DNA from: Rhyacophila brunnea
Lineage: Eukaryota; Arthropoda; Insecta; Trichoptera; Rhyacophilidae
Assembly (NCBI GenBank): GCA_022495005.1
Contig: JAGYXB010000371.1
Span: 114,211 to 178,210, forward strand
Reading direction: 5' to 3'
Length of the DNA stretch: 64,000 nt
Part shown: positions 21,624-33,389 of the stretch, piece after piece
Layout: every line of letters begins with the position of its first letter
Position numbering within the stretch: the first letter of the stretch is position 1
Made by a program: the position numbers and the translations under genes
The notes under the pieces: generated by a model
Databases searched by the model: none
The model's input: the letters and a program-made list of their open reading frames with translations, nothing else
Told to the model about the DNA's origin: nothing

Positions 21624-21830
21624 ATGACGTCCCTAGACAAAATGCCGCCCCATTGTTTATACAATATTTTTTATCATCTGTGCTCGTGTCGGTTCTGGTC
21701 ACCAAGGACGTCAAAGGGCAACGGAAGTAAACTAGACATCGTGAACCCGACAAAAAATTACAGTCCTGTTAAACTAATTAAATTAATACATTTTGTTTCC
21801 AACCAGTGAGCTGAATTTTTTAAAAGAAAG
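21624..21830 (-). mobile_element. Family D fragment, copy 3
   Basis: In reverse it matches the 3' part of family D: TGACGTCCCTAGACAAAATG is the reverse of the D right end, and GGAAGTAAACTAGACATCG matches the interior. The other half of the element is missing. Confidence 0.65.
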
Positions 21831-21845
21831 ATATTTTTTTATTAC

Positions 21846-22265
21846 CTAAGGCATAAAGCCCACCAACGCGGCGCTCGGTGCGCTCTCTATGAAGTAGACC
21901 ACCCACGCATTATCCTTCACCTATGTAATAAGGGGCTCAAGGAGCACAAAATAATTATTATTATCAGCGTCTCTCATAACAAAGCAATAAAAATATTATT
22001 AAATTTCTCGGGGCTAGTAATTAATATTCACGATGACATCATTATACCAGCGAAATATCGGCACGCAATAACTAAACAAAGAGTTCACTGTTATTAAATA
22101 ATGGCTTCTCGCCTGTCTATCGACGACGCTGCCAGAAGCGTAATTTTGTTTGCCGTGTTCAATGAATGGACTACGTTGTATTTTCGGTAATTCGTATCGC
22201 TGAGAAGCCAAAAAACGATGAATCATGGGGCAGGCGGGCACAATGCGTCGTCAAATCCAGTGTGC
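21846..22265 (+). repeat. Family J repeat, copy 1
   Basis: About 420 bp nearly identical to 63582-64000, from AGGCATAAAGCCCACCAA to ATGCGTCGTCAAATCC. Long stretches such as CACCTATGTAATAAGGGGCT are unchanged, so the two copies are fairly young. In the 63.6 kb copy a LINE reverse-transcriptase fragment runs directly into it, so J may be a LINE 3' region. An internal repeat, ACGTTGTATTTTCG, occurs at 22173 and again just outside at 22284. Confidence 0.65.
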
Positions 22266-22419
22266 GCTGGCGTATTTGATTACGTTGTATTTTCGATGAT
22301 TTACACGCCACTTGTGAAATTTTGCGCGAGAGCCCCACTCGCTCCGTTAAGTGGGTTTTACGCCTAAGTACTCAGTTTCCATGCCACTGATTATTATTTT
22401 CTGTATACGTCAACTAAAA

Positions 22420-22602
22420 CAGGGGTTCGCAAACTTTTGTCACAGAAGAGCTAAATATTTTTTTTCCAGAACTACCGAGAAAAAACCGAAATGTGTGTTA
22501 AATCTTTTATATTAATCAGTTTATTATAAATTTAGTATTTCAGAGCCGCATGCGCGTACTGAAAGATTCGAGATTTGATGAAACGAACTTTAAAAAGCAC
22601 TG
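22420..22602. mobile_element. Decayed hAT-like element
   Basis: It begins CAGGGGTTCGCAAACTTTT and ends AAAAAGCACTG, and the reversed end CAGTGCTTTTT plus an internal TTCAGAGCCGCATGCGC is typical of hAT-derived elements. The flanks show no convincing duplication. Confidence 0.4.
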
Positions 22603-23600
22603 GTATATAGTGGTTGTTTCAATCAAGGAAGATTGAAAGGATAGTGAAAAAAATAGATCAATAATAGTGACACACGAATGTAATATATTATTATGGTGTT
22701 GAATTCTCTAACATCTTCGTTTCAAACATTTGAATTTCGAATTCTTTTCAAACTGTTTTAATAGGATGAGGCAATAATAAACATTTGAATACGTGTATTA
22801 AATAAGGCTCTAAGTACCAAAAAGTAGTATTGCCTGTAGTTACAAAATACCGAGTCATTGCAGTAAAATTTCATGAAACAGACCTTTTGAAAAATGTAGT
22901 TTTACAGTGTGAAGCAATCACGGCAGCTTCTATAATTTTAGGTACTAAGAACTCGCAAGTGTCAACACACTATCGTCAGCTATTTTATATTGAATACCGT
23001 TGACCACTGCAGTGCTACTTACACCATTATAAATAAAACACGCCAACGGACTTACAACGTCGACAGGTTTAATTATTTTGCTGTATTTTTTTGACTTGCT
23101 TAAGGCACTTAGACTATAGTTGAAGTTATTGGCGTTGGTATGTAGAACATTTTTCTATAAAAATGTCAGTTTTTATTATTTTGGTACTTAGCGCCTTAAT
23201 TAATTCACGTATTCATTTTGAAGATTAAAAAGTCAGTCATTGGTAAATGATTTCTTGCAAATGAGTTATGCCGAATGCATATTATTAAGACTTATTAAAC
23301 ATCTAATTGAGTATGGTAATTTATTTATATTTAAATTTCCTCGGCCGCGACAGGTAGATTTGAATTCCAAATCATTCACTTCTGATCATATTATAAGTTA
23401 TAAGAATATTAAAATTTATTCATAATCGATTTTCTTATTTAATACATCATAGTGGCGCGAATGACATTTTTTCAGATTTCTCAATTAAAGAAATGTAATA
23501 TAAACAAGGCGAAGTCATTCGATACATACATGCATTTTAATATAATATTCATTATTGGGTTAATTACTTTTCCAAATGACAATAAATAATTATTTAGGTC
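22603..23600. other. AT-rich stretch, nothing recognised
   Basis: No repeat partner, RNA gene or coding frame of note was identified in this kilobase. Confidence 0.4.
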
Positions 23601-23603
23601 AAT

Positions 23604-23906
23604 CATGTATCGTGTGTCCGCATGGTAGGCGAACCTAGCCTCGGGTCTCGAAGATTGGGTAAAGCCAGCAGAGCATCTCCCACCCGGAGCCTGTCTGAAG
23701 AACTGAGAACCATGGTAGGGCGCACCCGAGACAACATGGTGAAGTGGGGGTTCTCCGATGAGCAAACCTGTGAGTGCGGTGAAATGCAAAGCATGGAGCA
23801 TCTATTTTCATGCAAAGCTTGCTCAGTAAGCTGCATTTTCGACACGAACCTACAAGGCGAGGAAAATGGTGTTGCCTTCGCTAACTTCTGGAGCGAAACA
23901 TTGTAG
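23604..23906 (+). pseudogene. LINE ORF2 C-terminal fragment (cysteine-rich tail)
   Basis: An open frame from 23622 encodes about 94 residues. The centre reads TRDNMVKWGFSDEQTCECGE, followed by QSMEHLFSC: the WG-F...CxCGE.Q.M.HL..C motif found just downstream of the reverse transcriptase in several non-LTR retrotransposon clades. It is a 5'-truncated remnant that ends with a stop after FWSETL. The frame is intact over its length, so the insertion may be fairly recent or short enough to have stayed open. Confidence 0.65.
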
Positions 23907-24300
23907 CTATTGAAGACCCGACACGACGAAAGGGTCAATCAAATAAAATCACAAACATCTAATACCCACAATCTTACGCGGCGATTTTTGTTGTTAAAAT
24001 ATTGTGTTGAATAACAGTAATTGACATGTGTAAGTGTCAATCACATTGGAACAAAATTGACCAACTTGCAAGTTGAATTGAACTAATGGGTCTTTTACTA
24101 CTTACTACTACTTTTATTCATTCAATAATCGAGTCAATTAGTTGCCTGGCCAAGTAACTAAGGTGATAATAACTTGCATCGGCACTTCAAATTTGCCTTG
24201 ACGTGTACACATTGTTTGACACTGTTTAAGTTTATAAAACATCAGACATTAGAGACGAGCGAACTATTAAATTCACCTGACATTCACCATTCAATTCATC

Positions 24301-24663
24301 CAGTGTTTCCCAACGTGGGGCGTTCGTCCCGCCGCGGGGTAATTTGAATGTTTTGGGGGGGCAATGTGCAAATCGTTAATATTTGTTACTTACATTTTTT
24401 TTTGTTGAAAAATGCATTTTAGAAATATTTTTTTTGATATTGCAACATTTGCAACCCTGACTTTCCGAGGAAAAGACAGCCTTTCCTTATTATCCTTAAA
24501 ATTTTTACTGAAAAATGGTAGGAATATCAAGGAGAAATTTAAAAAAAGATTAGCAATACATTCATTATTCTCTTGTTAGGCAACTATAAAATTTTGATAG
24601 AGGCTATGGAGATTTTTGAAGCGTAGAAGTGGGGCATGGCACATATAAGGTTGGGAAACACTG
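24301..24663. mobile_element. hAT-like element with TIR CAGTGTTTCCCAA
   Basis: The left end CAGTGTTTCCCAACGTGGGG and the right end GGTTGGGAAACACTG form an inverted repeat beginning CAGTGTTTCCCAAC. Flanks AATTCATC and AATTAAAC agree at six of eight bases. The right flank is already family B sequence. No ORF. Confidence 0.6.
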
Positions 24664-25091
24664 AATTAAACCTTGCCTAAACCAAGCCGTATTAAATAGT
24701 CAACAAATATTCGTTTATCTATGATTATGTAATTAAACCATACATAATTTTAGGTTTTTATAAATAGAAGAATATTTTTTATCGATTATGGTTCAGGACT
24801 AATGAAGTTTAAGAAACTAACCAACAATATGTGTAATAATATTTATTCTAAATTCAACGCAAACAAATAAGTACGAATGGAAAAGTGTGCACTATTTTTG
24901 TCGATTCGCCCATAACATACCATAACTATTATGGTTTGGTTTAGACAAGGTTTAATTGAATTTTAAAAACTAAGCAGCACCATCTGCAAATAATTGTATT
25001 CTTAATTCAATAAAAATGAAAATGACTGACAAAGTTTAATCTCAACTATTTATTTCGGATCTCAACAGCCTACCTCCACTCCTCGCCACTG
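24664..25091 (+). mobile_element. Family B hAT-like element, 5'-truncated copy
   Basis: It starts inside the B consensus (AATTAAACCTTGCCTAAACC) and proceeds through AGAATATTTTTTATCGATTATGG to the complete right end CTCCTCGCCACTG. The left half is missing where the preceding hAT-like element begins. Confidence 0.7.
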
Positions 25092-25207
25092 ATGCATGAT
25101 GTATGTACTAGGTACATAATATTATATTATACATATCTCAATGAAGAATTGACAAAGCTTTGTAAGAGAATAGTTTGAAAGAGGTTTTGTAGGTATTTGA
25201 ATAAACT

Positions 25208-25484
25208 ACAGAACAGATAATAAATATAATTCCGATAGGCTATATACCAATACAGTAAATTTAGAAGCAGGGTTTTGAATGTGTGAGTGTCCTACGAAAA
25301 TGAACCATGCACTATAGACGTGCAATATACACCAATAATTTAATGAGCATCAATGCATAAACCGAGAGCAGTTGTCAGTATTCGACGTATGACCGTATCC
25401 CGTATTCTTCCTTACTCAAGATCGGTTGCCTGCTTCTCCTTACCCGTTAGGTATTTCAGTTCCCATTATTTATGAATTCCCTGT
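25208..25484 (+). mobile_element. Family C hAT-like element, copy 2, perfect 8-bp duplication
   Basis: It begins ACAGAACAGATAATAAATA and ends GAATTCCCTGT. AATAAACT flanks it exactly on both sides (25200-25207 and 25485-25492). The weak inverted repeat ACAG(G)GAA plus the 8-bp duplication supports a hAT-type origin. 277 bp, no transposase. Confidence 0.85.
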
Positions 25485-25820
25485 AATAAACTGTGGAAAT
25501 GTCGTGTATGTCCTTATTGGTTTTGCCATTGATTCTTTCCGCGGTTGGTATTGGTTAAACGCACGGCGATTATAAACAACATGCAACGCTACACCTGAAC
25601 AAATTGGCTAGTTTGCCATTCCGTTGTGGATTTATTGAAGTCTTTATACCAATTGGAATTTTGTATTTCTTGGTGTTTCACAGTCATATTATTTACTTTA
25701 TAATAATACATAATTATACTTATTAAAATAACATGTTTAATTCTGGTATGTACCCATATAAGACCATCGTAAAAATTGTAGAAATAATGAAAACAGTTAA
25801 TTCATTACTCTACTCCATTT

Positions 25821-26078
25821 TTACAACGTTTTTATTAGCTCGTATTCTTGTTTGTCCGGTAGTTGTTTGTCCAGTACAAATCTTACAATCGATTTTTAAC
25901 CAACTTCGCGACTAGCTAGACATTTGAAACTTTTAGAATATATCAGAACACGATGCCAATGCATTCTTTTAATATTTCTAGCCATCTTTAAGTAGAATTG
26001 AATTCATTTTCAGTTAATTCTGTTTCGTATGACAAGTTATTTCGGAAGAAATCCGTAATCCAATCCACCATTATTTGA
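25821..26078 (+). repeat. Family G repeat, 5' half
   Basis: It matches the first part of 6311-6782, from TTACAACGTTTTTATTAGCTC to CCAATCCACCATTATT, then stops. A second, nearly complete G copy starts only 43 bp downstream, so this is a tandem pair of one truncated and one complete copy. Confidence 0.65.
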
Positions 26079-26120
26079 CTGAAACGAGAATTATCATATG
26101 CTAAGTATCGAAGCATGTAT

Positions 26121-26604
26121 TACAACGTTTTTATTAGCTCGTATTCTTGTTTGTCCGTTGGTTGTTTGTCCAGTACAAATCATGGAATGGATTTTTAACT
26201 AACTTCCCGACTTGATAGACATTTGAAACTTTTAGAATATATCAGAACACGATGCCAATGCATTCTTTTAATACTTTTAGCCATCTTTAGGCAGAATTGA
26301 ATTCATTTTCAGTTAATTCCGTTTTGTATGGAAAGTTATTTCAGAAAAAAGCCGTAAAAAGTAAAAGACTATTATTGGTTGCTAAGGGGGTGGTCCTAGC
26401 AACTAAATTATTAATATATACGTGCGTTACTATGGAAATCAACATGAAATGACATTTCAGTATTCTATATTTGTTTGTTTGTTTGTTTTTTATTTACTTC
26501 ATATCAAGTACTTACCTACAAGTTTGAGCATATTGAGCATAATAATTCAACAGAAAATTTAAAAACGTTGTATATAAAAAGTTCTTTTTATTTTGTAATT
26601 ATTA
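26121..26604 (+). repeat. Family G repeat, copy 4, near complete
   Basis: Complete unit from TACAACGTTTTTATTAGCTC to TTTTTATTTTGTAATTATT. It contains a (TTTG) run at 26467-26490 that other copies lack. Confidence 0.7.
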
Positions 26605-27283
26605 TTAATTGGATTAAAACACACACGTAGATATTTATCAACATCTCAATAATGCTCAACATTTCTCTGACGGGCGAATTCAATGATCAACATAAACATG
26701 ACGGCAGATAGGTATTTATTTTTAAAAAGGACGAGCACAGCGTATTACAATAATTATGAATATAAATTTATAAAATGAACTTCTTATCTGAGATTTCAAG
26801 TGAGCGGCAAGTGACGACAATCTGTAATCATTCAACGCACAATTGAGTGAGTGGCGACCTAAATCTGAGGTATCTGCTCCTGAGACATTCCCATACGTAA
26901 AAAACTGTTGTTGCTTCATATCAAACGTAGGGCTTCGTGATACGCTTGATTAAGACCGAGTGTGGTCTGGGACGAGTTGGTTTAGAAATGTATATGTATG
27001 TGTAATCAGCACCCCCTCGCTTTCATCGTTAAATTTGTCTTTACTTGAATGCCGTCGCTGTTTGACGTCCGTGTGACCTTTTTCGAGAATGGCTTACTGG
27101 CAGAAATTCAGATAAAGGTATGCTACAAGATTATAGATAATTCGGATATAAACATAAAATAATTACAATTAAATCTTAATATTATTACATAATTAAAATT
27201 AAGCTATCTTGCAGTAGTTATAAGATCACTCAAAGTCGGTTTAGGCCTAATACACAATAAATAATATATATTGGATGTGAATA
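26605..27283. other. Unannotated stretch
   Basis: No repeat partner or coding signal was found. The composition is less AT-rich at 26800-27120, without a recognisable product on either strand. Confidence 0.3.
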
Positions 27284-27697
27284 TAACATGCCCTGACATC
27301 CTGAAGCGGGCCCCCAGGCTAGGATCTTTGATAGGCCCTTTACCTATCGCTTTAGATAAAGGCAGTGTGACGCTCTACAATAGCGTTTTCCAAATGGTGT
27401 ACGCGGTAAAATTAATATGTATATTTAGTGTTTTTTTGTATATTTGAATATATCTATTTGAATTATGGAGTTGTCGTGTATCGATACACAATTTTTAATT
27501 GTATCGTACAACCACATAATTTTAAATAATACCTAATAATATTGAAGATAAATAGCGACTTTTTTTACTATTCGAGAGAATTTATGATGTGTGTTTAAAT
27601 CACTTATCTGGTCGATTTGCCATGCCGGACCCTTTCTGAGTCCGGACCCCCAGACTAGAGCCCTGCCGGCCCCTTCTTTGTGGGGGCCATGGAATAT
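27284..27697 (+). repeat. Family K repeat, copy
   Basis: ACATCCTGAAGCGGGCCCCC near 27296 and TAGAGCCCTGCCGGCCCC near 27657 bracket an AT-rich interior containing AGCGTTTTCCAAATGG. The copies at 57022-57590 and, inverted, 36862-37237 share this GC-rich-ends layout. Confidence 0.5.
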
Positions 27698-27998
27698 AAT
27701 ATAATATTATGTACATTTCTTTTACGGAATATGGCCCAAAAATGGTGCGCCGTCACGCTAAGATACATATGACAAGTCATTATAAACAGGTGATTAATTG
27801 ATAGGTGTTAATAATATCTATTGATTAGCCAGGTTTCTCCAATCATGGATTCAAAGCAGCGAAGCTTCATTGAAAGAAAATCATGTATAATATTATCTTT
27901 TTAACACACCATTGTGTTCTGAATAATATATATGTAGTTAGGTAGGTATGTAACATACGTTAAGTAAAATAACCTATACGATGATCTTCGGTTAGTAT

Positions 27999-28951
27999 TA
28001 GGGATTACAATACCGAATGAATGTATCAATACCGGTATTTCATATCGAATACCGGTATTCGTCAAAACATATTATAGAGAAATAATTACAAGATAAAAAG
28101 AACTTTTTAAATACAACGTTTTTAAATTTTCTGTTGAATCATATAAACTTGACTTGACTAGCTTAAACGATCAAAAAAATTTGTAGGTACTTGATAGAAA
28201 TAATACTGAAATGTCATTTTGACATGACATATTGATTTCCATAGTAACGCACGTATATATTTATAATTTAGTTGCTAGGACCCCAGACCCCTAGCAACCA
28301 ATAATGGTGTCGAAATAACTTTTCATACAAAACAGAATTAACTGAAAATGCATTCAATTCTATTTAAAGATGGCTAAAAAAATGTATTGGCATCGTGTTC
28401 TGATATATTCTAAAAGTTTCAAATGTCTAGCTAGTCGGGAAGTTAGTTAAAAATTGATTGCAAGATTTTTACCGGACAAATAAGAATACGCGCTAAGAAA
28501 AACGTCGTAAAAATAAGTACCTATCAATGAATATAACTATTGTAATGTATCTAAAACACTAATTTATTGCAACCTAAAGTAGCTACCTACATTTATTATG
28601 TTGGCCTTTATAAATATGTATAGATCATATAAGTCCGGGCACAGGAAAATCTCTCTCAAATTCAACGTTTGTTGGATGTACCTTCTATCAACGATATTAT
28701 TTCACTTTTGTTGATTTCAGTCAATGTATTTGTGTTTTGGAAGCATAGAACTTATACACTAAATTCGATATAGAATATAGTAGAAAGTAATGAAAAAAAT
28801 AACATTAAATTAATTTTCGAAAAATATAAACATAACGTATATGCTTTATATAATAATAGCTTAACATCTACCAAAAATACCGGTATTTTTGATTTTTGAA
28901 ACCGGTATTTCGGTATCGATGAATAATTTAATACCGGTATTGAAATCCCTA
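27999..28951. mobile_element. Inverted-repeat element with ACCGGTAT motifs, carrying a family G copy
   Basis: It begins TAGGGATTACAATACCG with AATACCGGTATT repeats, and ends AATACCGGTATTGAAATCCCTA; reversed, that end is TAGGGATTTCAATACCGG. The flanks GTTAGTAT and GTTGTGAA agree at five of eight positions, so an 8-bp target is possible but not proven. A complete family G copy (28081-28510) lies inside. Related end fragments appear near 58806 and 36395-36475. Confidence 0.6.
28081..28510 (-). repeat. Family G repeat, copy 5, nested
   Basis: An inverted copy, from AATAATTACAAGATAAAAAG to AAAAACGTCGTAAAAAT, located inside the ACCGGTAT inverted-repeat element. It keeps the AGGACCCCAGACCCC block of the family but has a deletion next to it. 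Confidence 0.7.
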
Positions 28952-28954
28952 GTT

Positions 28955-29478
28955 GTGAATCAGTCTGAATAAACGACATTTGCATAGGATTGGTTTTTTT
29001 TCAAATGCAGAGAACTTTATAACGCCATACAATCAACTTCAATAATATATCTACCTAGTTAATGGTTATTGATTGGACAGAAGTCCATGTATAAATAATA
29101 ACTAAAAGTCTATATTTTGTATTATGACAGTCGAATTGAATTTAAAATTTGACGTTTCATCGTTATTCTTTTGTTTTCCTTTTTCAAAAATTTAAGTTAT
29201 ATCTTGAATGCGTTCGAAAATGTTTCTATATATATAAAAAAAATTAAATCTTCATGATTATTGATTTTGCTTACATTGATACTCGTACAAAACTGTAGTA
29301 TCAAAAACTACCTACCCATATATTTTTATAACTATTCAATAATCTATCCAACAGTAAAACTGACATATCCAAATTCAATTTTATACTTGAGTTATTTAAA
29401 AAAAAATACAGTCTTATTTGTAATGTAATTTTTCGTATCCACTGGATTAGACTGTAGTGACATACTTCATCACCATCA
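28955..29478. other. Unannotated AT-rich stretch
   Basis: Nothing recognised on either strand. Confidence 0.3.
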
Positions 29479-29691
29479 TTAGTGATCCAACAACCTAGGG
29501 CGGGCCCTAGCCTCCTCCAAGAACTCCCGTCCATTTCCCCCAATCCTGGGCCAGTGTCCTCCAGGTGTCTGCGCCGGTCGCATCTTTGTTGACACCATCC
29601 AACCACCGGGGCCTGGGCCTGCTAATCCATCTTCGGTTGAGTGCTGTATATTTTTGCTACATGGACCCACCCACCCATCGGAGCCTGCCAA
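29479..29691 (-). pseudogene. RTE-like non-LTR retrotransposon C-terminal fragment
   Basis: On the minus strand one frame reads SRPRPRWLDGVNKDATGADT, matching the widespread GRP..RW.D.V..D...G motif followed by a W.K WR-type block (here TWRTLAQDWGKWTGVL) at the end of RTE-clade reverse-transcriptase proteins. The DNA is GC-rich relative to its surroundings. The frame breaks shortly before and after, so it is a short dead fragment. Confidence 0.6.
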
Positions 29692-29867
29692 GTTTTACGC
29701 GCTTTACTTTGCCTAGGAATGTCACTGGTTTCTAGGCTATGTATGTATTTTAACCAAATTATCTCTAACTCTACTAAAAATATTCAACGTTATGTGGTTT
29801 AGTTTCTTTTTTCTTTTAACCATGTCCGATCCCAAGAAAATCATATTATATGGGCCTCCACAGAGTG

Positions 29868-30055
29868 GAGGTTTGTATTAACAGATTTTTATTTTTACAA
29901 TAAATATATGTTGGTCACTTGCTCAACCTACTAAGTCCATACCCTGACTTAAACACATATTGAAAAACAATACGCGTATTTGCCAGACCCAGTATTCGCA
30001 CCTGAGACCCATGACATTATAAGCCGATGCGTTAGTCGCTCGGCCATCGTTGTTT
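29868..30055 (-). mobile_element. SINE family 1, most complete copy
   Basis: In reverse the head reads GATGGCCGAGCGACTAACGC (A-box-like) and CAGGTGCGAATACTGG (B-box-like), spaced as in a tRNA with a long arm. A body with GGTATGGACTTAGTAGG and a tail AAAAATCTGTTAATACAAAC follow. Copies lie at 58207-58362 and 19455-19590. It would be transcribed by RNA polymerase III and moved by a LINE. Confidence 0.75.
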
Positions 30056-30755
30056 AGTTTAGTGAGGTTAAAATCTTTAGATTAAATTATCTCAATATTA
30101 CGATTTTTCACTTACAACAGGCTGGTTTTAGGATGCCTACTTACAAAAATAAACATCTTGGTTTTTAATACAAGCACATAGGTAATATTACCATCCGTTA
30201 TTTTTTTTACAAAGCAATCAATTAACTAATAAAGGTATTGGGTAGGTAGGTATAAAACCAAAAAAGTTGTACAAGTGTTTACACTCAACAGGTACTAGAC
30301 AGTTTCTTTCTACTATTTATTACAACTTACTTCTTTACAATTCGTACAAATGGAATAGAAAAGGTTATTTTTTTAAATTTCATTTGGGTACAGGTATTGC
30401 AAATATACGGGGCCCCAGTTTTAATAGCTTTGGTTTTATTATTAATCGTAAGTTTTCTCGTATTATATTATTACCTTCACATAAAACATTCCAAGGATGT
30501 ACGAAGAAATATTTATAACTAATTCTTATTAATTATTAGGAACTTTCTCTATAATTTATAATTTAGGACTCTGGTCGTATAAATGTTTTTTTAACCACTG
30601 ACTGAGTAAATGTATAGCGTGTAGATATGTAAAAGTATTATATCCACAATTAACAACCGATTGAGAATTGAGATATCCCAATGGCGTCTAAAATTTTCTA
30701 ATACATCCTTTTCATTATTGTTAAAATATATATTTTAATGAACCACCACATTTTT
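30056..30755. other. AT-rich stretch, nothing recognised
   Basis: An 83-codon open frame at 30267-30518 is typical AT-rich noise. No repeat or RNA signal. Confidence 0.35.
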
Positions 30756-30759
30756 TTAG

Positions 30760-31106
30760 ACGGTAGGTACTTCAGTGAAACGGCAAATAATTTTCAACTA
30801 TAGATGCGACGACATTTCGGACTGGCTGGCAATCGGAGAGCGAAACTCGAGCTGTGAACACGTCAATTTGTTTTGTGATGGCGACGGGGGAAAGATGACT
30901 AAAAAACGTTACCCATTTACTTGAAAAAGAAAACATGTCAATGAATATATTATTATCATTCGTAATAGAATAATAAACATACCATTAAATGGACGCATGT
31001 TGACTTTTTATGACACATTATGTTTTGTTCTGCACGCATCATTTGCACAATCTTCGCGTCGCGTAGTCACGATCGTTTTAGACCGTGCCCCAGCTGAAGT
31101 ATAGCC
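30760..31106 (+). mobile_element. Family E TTAA-type element, copy 2
   Basis: It begins GACGGTAGGTACTTCAGTG and ends AGCTGAAGTATAGCC. The right flank is TTAA (31107-31110) and the left is TTAG (30756-30759), one base away from TTAA. It shares the GATGGCGACGGGG core. A family Q repeat follows immediately. Confidence 0.75.
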
Positions 31107-31130
31107 TTAATGCTAACGAATAGTTTCATT

Positions 31131-31440
31131 AACCAACTACAAGTAGGTTGTGATCTACTATTCATTATCAAAACTGACAATGATGTATCACACTCTCAAT
31201 TGTCATTTTTCAATTTAAAATGTATTATATTTGGCTGATGACGCCCAGGCGTTACAAAATGTACAAAAACCCTTTCACATCTTTCACCATCACAAAGAAA
31301 TACTCACCCATTGTACTCATCCCAACTAATCTCCTACTGTGTAAAGAGCCTACTGCGTGATCAGTTTAAAGCGCGAGGATTTACATCTTCTTCTTCTCTC
31401 ACTTCTGCGACAGGGTGTGATGCAATACGAATCCAATTAT
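31131..31440 (+). repeat. Family Q repeat, copy 2
   Basis: It aligns with the two halves of the interrupted copy at 1640-1838 and 2321-2410. It shows the uninterrupted CTACTGCGTGATCAG where the other copy received its hAT-like insert. Confidence 0.45.
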
Positions 31441-31613
31441 ACGACTAGGTTACGCGTGCAGCCGGTGGCGTGCTTCTTTGTAATTATGTTGATAGGAATA
31501 ACTGATGCTTCCTCTTTAAAATCTTAGTGAAATCATTATTATAGTATACATCAATTTCTATGGGCCGGACTTATAGTGCGATCGATCGGTATATCGATGC
31601 TTCCGACTAGAAC

Positions 31614-32774
31614 TAGAGCATCTAATCCGGTTAACCGGGTAGCCGCGTGTTTCTTAAATAATCGAAAACCGGATAATTTTATGCGGTTAATCGACTGAAT
31701 TAAGACACATCAATCAATAAGTATACATTTCCTCCCTATATTTTGAATTTTAATTACAAAAAAATTTAAATAAGTAGGTAATTTTATTATTTATGTACTC
31801 ATATAATATATTTCCACCCAAAATTGACAGTTAACACCATAAAGGAAATTTATATAAGGATAGTAATATACCGACCAGTGGCGAAGGCTTCCATAGTAGG
31901 CGATTATTTAAAGCCCACCTTCTAAGAAAAATAGATCTTCAAGTAAATATTTTAAATTAAAAAATAAATAAATACACTGAAAAATCCAAGATAATTGATA
32001 GTCATCTATCGTCAGAATTTATAAGTACATAGTTTTATTTTATAATTTAGTAAGGTTTATAACCATAACTAGCGCCGTCTGGATTCAACTATATTATGAA
32101 ATATTCGATGGGAATTTAAGATGTGGTTTGTATGCGTTGTCAACGCAAAAGTAGATGCCAGTCGCTGTCTGGCTTTTTATTCCGAAATCATAAGTTGTTT
32201 AGTTAGCGCTTACATCCGTAGAGGCACATTTATTCAAAATAATTATTAATAAGAAGATAATTTAAAAATACTTTCTATGGGATTCAATCACATATAAATA
32301 TTGATTGTTAAAATAATTTATCTCGCGATTTTTATTTATCAGTTATTTATACCTAAGTCTGTGTTTTAGATATATAAGTATTTTAAAATGTCTAGTTTTA
32401 CGGCTTAAATTATAAATTGTTATGGAACATGTTATACAAAACAACGGATATTTTCAAAGATGATAGATAATATATTTTGAGCGTATGTTACGTTTATAAA
32501 TGTTTAGGATAATACATAATTCAATCTACTTGTTTATATATCTGACAAGCGTGGTTACTCTACAGCCTACCTCTTTCCAAAAATCACCCTTCGCCACTGA
32601 TACCGACATGTTTTTAACAACATTTTGACGTTATTAAGCTTTATTTCTACTACAAATATTTAAACCTGAAATATTTTTTTTTAATCCGACAGTTTCAACC
32701 GGTTAACCGGTTAGGCGTTCGTAGAAAACCGAAAACCGGATAGATTTTTTCGCCGGTTAATTGGATGCTCTAAT
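31614..32774. mobile_element. Inverted-repeat element with GGTTAACCGG ends, carrying a family L element
   Basis: The left end AGAGCATCTAATCCGGTTAACC and the reversed right end TTAGAGCATCCAATTAACCGG (compared over shorter words) are inverted repeats. Both sub-terminal regions carry ACCGGTTAACCGG and AAAACCGGATA motifs. The interior is occupied by the L element at 31876-32599, so the original was about 430 bp. No clear target duplication. Confidence 0.6.
31876..32599 (-). mobile_element. Family L hAT-like element, nested copy, perfect 8-bp duplication
   Basis: It begins CAGTGGCGAAGGC and ends CCTTCGCCACTG. ATACCGAC flanks it exactly on both sides (31868-31875 and 32600-32607). It is the inverted, shorter (724 bp) partner of 52215-53114. 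The ends resemble family B, so B and L probably used related hAT transposases. Confidence 0.9.
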
Positions 32775-33389
32775 TCCGAATCTTCGCCTCTGGTGGAGGT
32801 TCCTCGGTTGGAATCCGGGCCGCAGATTAACCGCACCTATTATTACGAGTATTAGGTATACTTAATGCATTCGAATGAATTTCATTCCCATTATGTGAAG
32901 TTAAGTGGAAAAATGTTTTGTTAGAATACGATTTAATAAAGTTTACCGTTGGAGGCACACAAAAAAAATCATTCATTTGCGAAGCGGCGGCAAGTGTTTT
33001 TGGGATGAATAAAAAAAATGCACACTCACCTGTCATTTACTACTCACCTGATGTAAAAGTGTTTATCCGCACGTGGTTTTTTTTAATAGATGGTATCATT
33101 TAACTGCTTTCCTAACGGTTTGGCTACCTAGGTATCTATATACCTGTGGTGAAGAGTCGGATCTAAATAATGATCATTTACCGATTTTATTAACAATATT
33201 TTCTAATAGCGATAGCTCGTGTGAAATATGTACATACCGAAATAAATATTAGGTAGGGCCTACGGAATGAGGAAGACTTTTAAAAATAATTAACGGTTGG
33301 ACCCAAGCTCGTTCCTCTACCCGCATCTCACTTCACCACTCCATCGCTGCTATCTGACCACTGTACTTCTTCGTATGAACATACATAAT
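32775..33389. other. Unannotated stretch
   Basis: A CGGTTGGAATCCGGGCC string near 32803 resembles a pol III B box, but there is no A box, body or second copy. Short open frames around 32827-33103 occur on both strands and are not recognisable. Confidence 0.3.

Noticed and set aside
29301..29606. 101-codon frame as a separate protein
   Set aside because: It is an alternative frame over the RTE fragment; the frame with the WLDGV motif explains the sequence better.
32795..32830. SINE or tRNA remnant
   Set aside because: A B-box-like string only; no A box, body or tail and no second copy.
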